Part shown: in pieces, positions 61,099 through 64,000 of the stretch
Numbering within the stretch: position 1 is the stretch's first letter
Layout: each line of letters begins with the position of its first letter
Assembly: GCA_027574665.1 (NCBI GenBank)
Contig: CM050650.1
Span: 54,295,304 to 54,359,303 of the forward strand
Direction of reading: 5' to 3'
Source of the DNA: Rhynochetos jubatus
Taxonomy: Eukaryota; Chordata; Aves; Eurypygiformes; Rhynochetidae
Length of the DNA stretch: 64,000 nt
Program-made: the position numbers and the translations under genes
Notes under the pieces: generated by a model
Told to the model about the DNA's origin: nothing
Seen by the model: the letters and a program-made list of their open reading frames with translations, nothing else
Databases searched by the model: none

Positions 61099-64000
61099 TG
61101 CTTGTCCGTAGGTATGGGCAACTGTCGAGACACTTTGATTTTGGAGTGTTGCTCCTAAAATGCTGTCATAACCCTTAATCACTGATCAGCTTTGTTTCTG
61201 GCCTACAGTTTCAGAATAATGGAACTTCTTTGCGTTTTTTAGAGGCACTTGCTTTAGTATTGCTATGAAACACAAAACGTCTTTCACTTACCAATCTAGT
61301 AGTCATAAGCAAAACCACTGCAAGAATGGCTTACGTAATGGAATCTTTGAGATTTGTAACGCTGTGCTGACTTCTGTATTGAACTGCTGAAGTTCAGCTC
61401 TTTGCCTGGGTACGGAGGACTTCCAGGGCTTCCTGCTGTGAACTGAATAACCCAAAATATGTATCAGAAATGGAACTACCAGGCAGGCGGCTAAAACATG
61501 GCACAACAGGGCTTGTCTTATTTTATGTTCTTCTCTGAATTTTGAATAACTGTGTTAATACTCTCAGTGGGAGCATATTAAAAGGGCACAGAGTTCACTC
61601 TCAGACTTTCCACTCTTGTGAAAATGTGACAATGGGATAATTTTTATATCCAACAATTGTAGGTAGCTATAAATGAGAGCAAAAGCATTATATGTGATGC
61701 CTGTAACTTAGCACTTCTTCAGCCCTTTGCGTTCTTTGAATTGCCAGTATAGCAAAAAGAGTAATGTACTTTCAGTTATTAAACTGAAGATCTTTTCCCA
61801 AGCGCTTTTCATGGTTAAGTGACAGTTATTTACGTTTCAAACCAGTCAGGTTTGAAGTACCTCTGATAGTTGTCTCACTGAGAAGGCTGTAGTAACAGTA
61901 CCTAGTTCTGAATTGATGACACTCCTGCTGTTGTATTCAGAATGAGAGCTAAGATATGGGAAGTAACAACATAACTTTGGTTTGTGAGAAGCTTTGTAGT
62001 GATAGTGTAATGAAGGGTGATCTCTGCAGTGGTTGGTTAAGGCATTGTTTCACAGAATCTGTTGGCTCCTCAGCATGAAACCCAGAAATTGTTCTTAGTA
62101 CCTAAGTATTTCAGTGTGGATTTGATTCTCTTTGTGCTTTCTGAAATCCAATTTCAAACTGTGCCCATATAAATTTATTTCTCTAAGTCGCATTTCCTTC
62201 TTCTAATAATAAATTGCTTATGTATAATTTTGAAGAGAGCTTTACATTGGGGAAGCCTGAGATATCCCTGGTCATGGGATCTTTTTCAGAGCAAAAAGCA
62301 TCATGCTTTTCCTATGTGCTGCCTCCTATATAGTGCTGTCCCATGGTTGCTCTTCAGATGGTAGTGACGTGCATCAGTCTCTTCTGAAAGGTTTGATACC
62401 TAGTTTGTGTGCTATCTGGTTTTGGTTTTAAACTGGGAAATCGCTGTCAAAAGGTACTTCAAAATATCTGGGGTTATTACAGCATCCTAGAAACTGTGAT
62501 TCTTGTCTGTTTCGTTTCGCTGAGATTTTTGAATGAAACAGACGTCTGATGAAATGTGGGCTTAGCAAGCGTGAGCTGAGTCTTACCTGGATCCAGTGAA
62601 ACTACCCCAGGACTAGTGACTCCAGAGCTGTCAATGTGAATGAACTCTAAAGCAGCCGCTTGTGCTGGACTGTGGTTTTTCAGTGGTGGAGACTGAAGTC
62701 TGAAAGCTGCAGCTCCAGGTCTATTTGGAGTATGGGTTCATACTTTTGAGAGGGTGTTTGGAGCCAAGAGGTTTTGAGATGGGTTTCTGTGTACTTAGGC
62801 TACAGGGTAGTCCCCTTTGGCCCAGAGTCAACTATTGTAGAGGTTCCTGAAGCTATTGAATGAACTTGTCATTCATTTCCATTTTATTGCTGCTGTTGGC
62901 AGTAGGTTACTGGCAAGTTCCCTGAATGTCTACAGCTTTTTAGGGGGCAACTTGTTCAAGGAAGACTTTGATCTGATTTGGACTGAAGTCAGGCATAAAA
63001 ACTGGAACTTTACAAACTGGTCTGGAGCCAGTTCTTTTTAGAATTGTTCTGTGTGTAGAATAGCGATGAAAATTCATGAAAGCAAGGGGATAGAAGTAAG
63101 CAAACTGACATTTGTAGGTGCTTGTTACCCTACTTGCTAGTGTGGTTGTAACCAGCGCATACAACAGGCTTAGTTTCACAAGCTTAATACTTTTTCTGAC
63201 TTTGAGGTAGGAGGACTTGAACTGTGACCCTAACTCTTATTTCTGTTGCTGCTTTTACCAAGCTGTCTGCTGCTCAGCAAACTAGGAAATAGTAAACCAC
63301 TGGAAAACGTTTTCGACTTTCACAGCTAATGATGTTTAGGGGACTAACTATGGAGAAGGGAAAACGTAGGTGGGAACAAGGGGTAGGAATAGGTGATTAA
63401 AGTTCCAGTAAGCAATCTTGTGCTGTGTAGTAGGCCTGGTGATTATTACAGGTACTATATTCAGAACTCTCGTTGCAATTCAGAATAAAGTTCCTGGATT
63501 CGTGATGGTTACCTGAAACTATTGGCTCAGTGTTGAGCAGCAGCCCGAAAAGCCTTTAGAGGTGCTGAGCGTCATCAGAAAGATACTGAGGACATGAGAA
63601 GACTTTTTTTTTTTTAAGTGATAACTCTTGCGTTTCAAGGAGGGACTTAAAAGACAGACTTAACCAGTTTTGAGAGGCGAAGGTTATAGGAGGATTTGAG
63701 TGAAGCCTGCAGGTTCATGAATGTGCTGAATGCAGAACTGTTACTCATCAGTCCTGCGACCTTAGAACTGTGTAGCACTCAAAACGCTGAAAGCTTACAG
63801 GATGACTGGTAAGAAAGTCTGAGGATTTCTGATTGATTTTGGTTGATTTTTAGTATTATTACTACTACTTTTAAATGCACAGAGTAGTAAACTTACAGAA
63901 TCCTTTGACCCACAGAGTATTGTGGAGGGAGATGATTTCAGCAGGTTAAGAAAAGGAGTTTGATGAATACATTGTGAAGAGGTCTGTAAGGAGACTAGAC
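61099..64000 (+). other. Inferred intron 1 sequence to the window edge, nothing recognised
   Basis: Unique AT-rich sequence with a poly-T tract near 63,605-63,616. No acceptor-framed coding exon is recognised, so the second exon of the plus-strand gene probably lies beyond the window. Confidence 0.4.

Noticed and set aside
60783-61178. 131-codon plus-strand frame
   Set aside because: It reads antisense through a minus-strand CR1 3' end.
1-64000. LTR retroelements, Polintons, tRNA or rRNA genes, CRISPR arrays, telomeric repeats
   Set aside because: Looked for paired terminal repeats, conserved retroviral-type protein motifs, tRNA-like cloverleaf boxes, spaced direct repeats and TTAGGG runs; none was seen.

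Overview
The window looks like a bird chromosome segment. The evidence is a scatter of CR1 LINE fragments, including a well-preserved 3' end carrying the ATTCTATG-type tail. There are no SINEs, almost no other interspersed repeats, and one sharp CpG island in otherwise AT-rich sequence. No bacterial-type gene organisation is present, and most open frames are chance frames or frames inside repeats. Everything below was read by eye without alignment, so family names for repeats rest on remembered consensus sequence.

Layout. 1-24 kb is sparsely populated intergenic sequence. It holds a CR1 3' end (6.4-7.1 kb, +), a 41-bp-arm inverted repeat (8.46-8.55 kb), a rearranged CR1 piece (11.9-12.2 kb, -), two much older CR1/L3-like pieces (15.9-16.4 kb and about 19.7 kb, -), an old sauropsid repeat scrap (22.2 kb), and three blocks that look like conserved noncoding elements (2.3-2.7, 5.3-5.9 and 13.3-13.6 kb).

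24.2-28.1 kb, minus strand: a chain of candidate coding exons. Five junctions are all phase-compatible, three of the exons are bounded by good splice signals, and the chain ends in a stop followed 1 kb later by AATAAA. I do not recognise the protein. This is the most interesting part of the window.

28.1-29.9 kb: a CpG island with a TATA-less promoter (inverted CCAAT, GC boxes, a TCTCGCGA element and a YY1-like site). Base composition switches from C-rich to G-rich across the inferred start site. A plus-strand exon of about 390 bp without any ATG ends in a strong splice donor at 29,326/29,327, so it is read as a noncoding first exon. The minus-strand gene would start head-to-head from the same island.

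29.3-64 kb: most simply the long first intron of that plus-strand gene. No coding exon is recognised. It contains a strikingly regular minisatellite, 30 perfect copies of an 11-mer at 32,591-32,920, two CR1 fragments (54.5 kb + and 60.8 kb -), and G-rich tracts.
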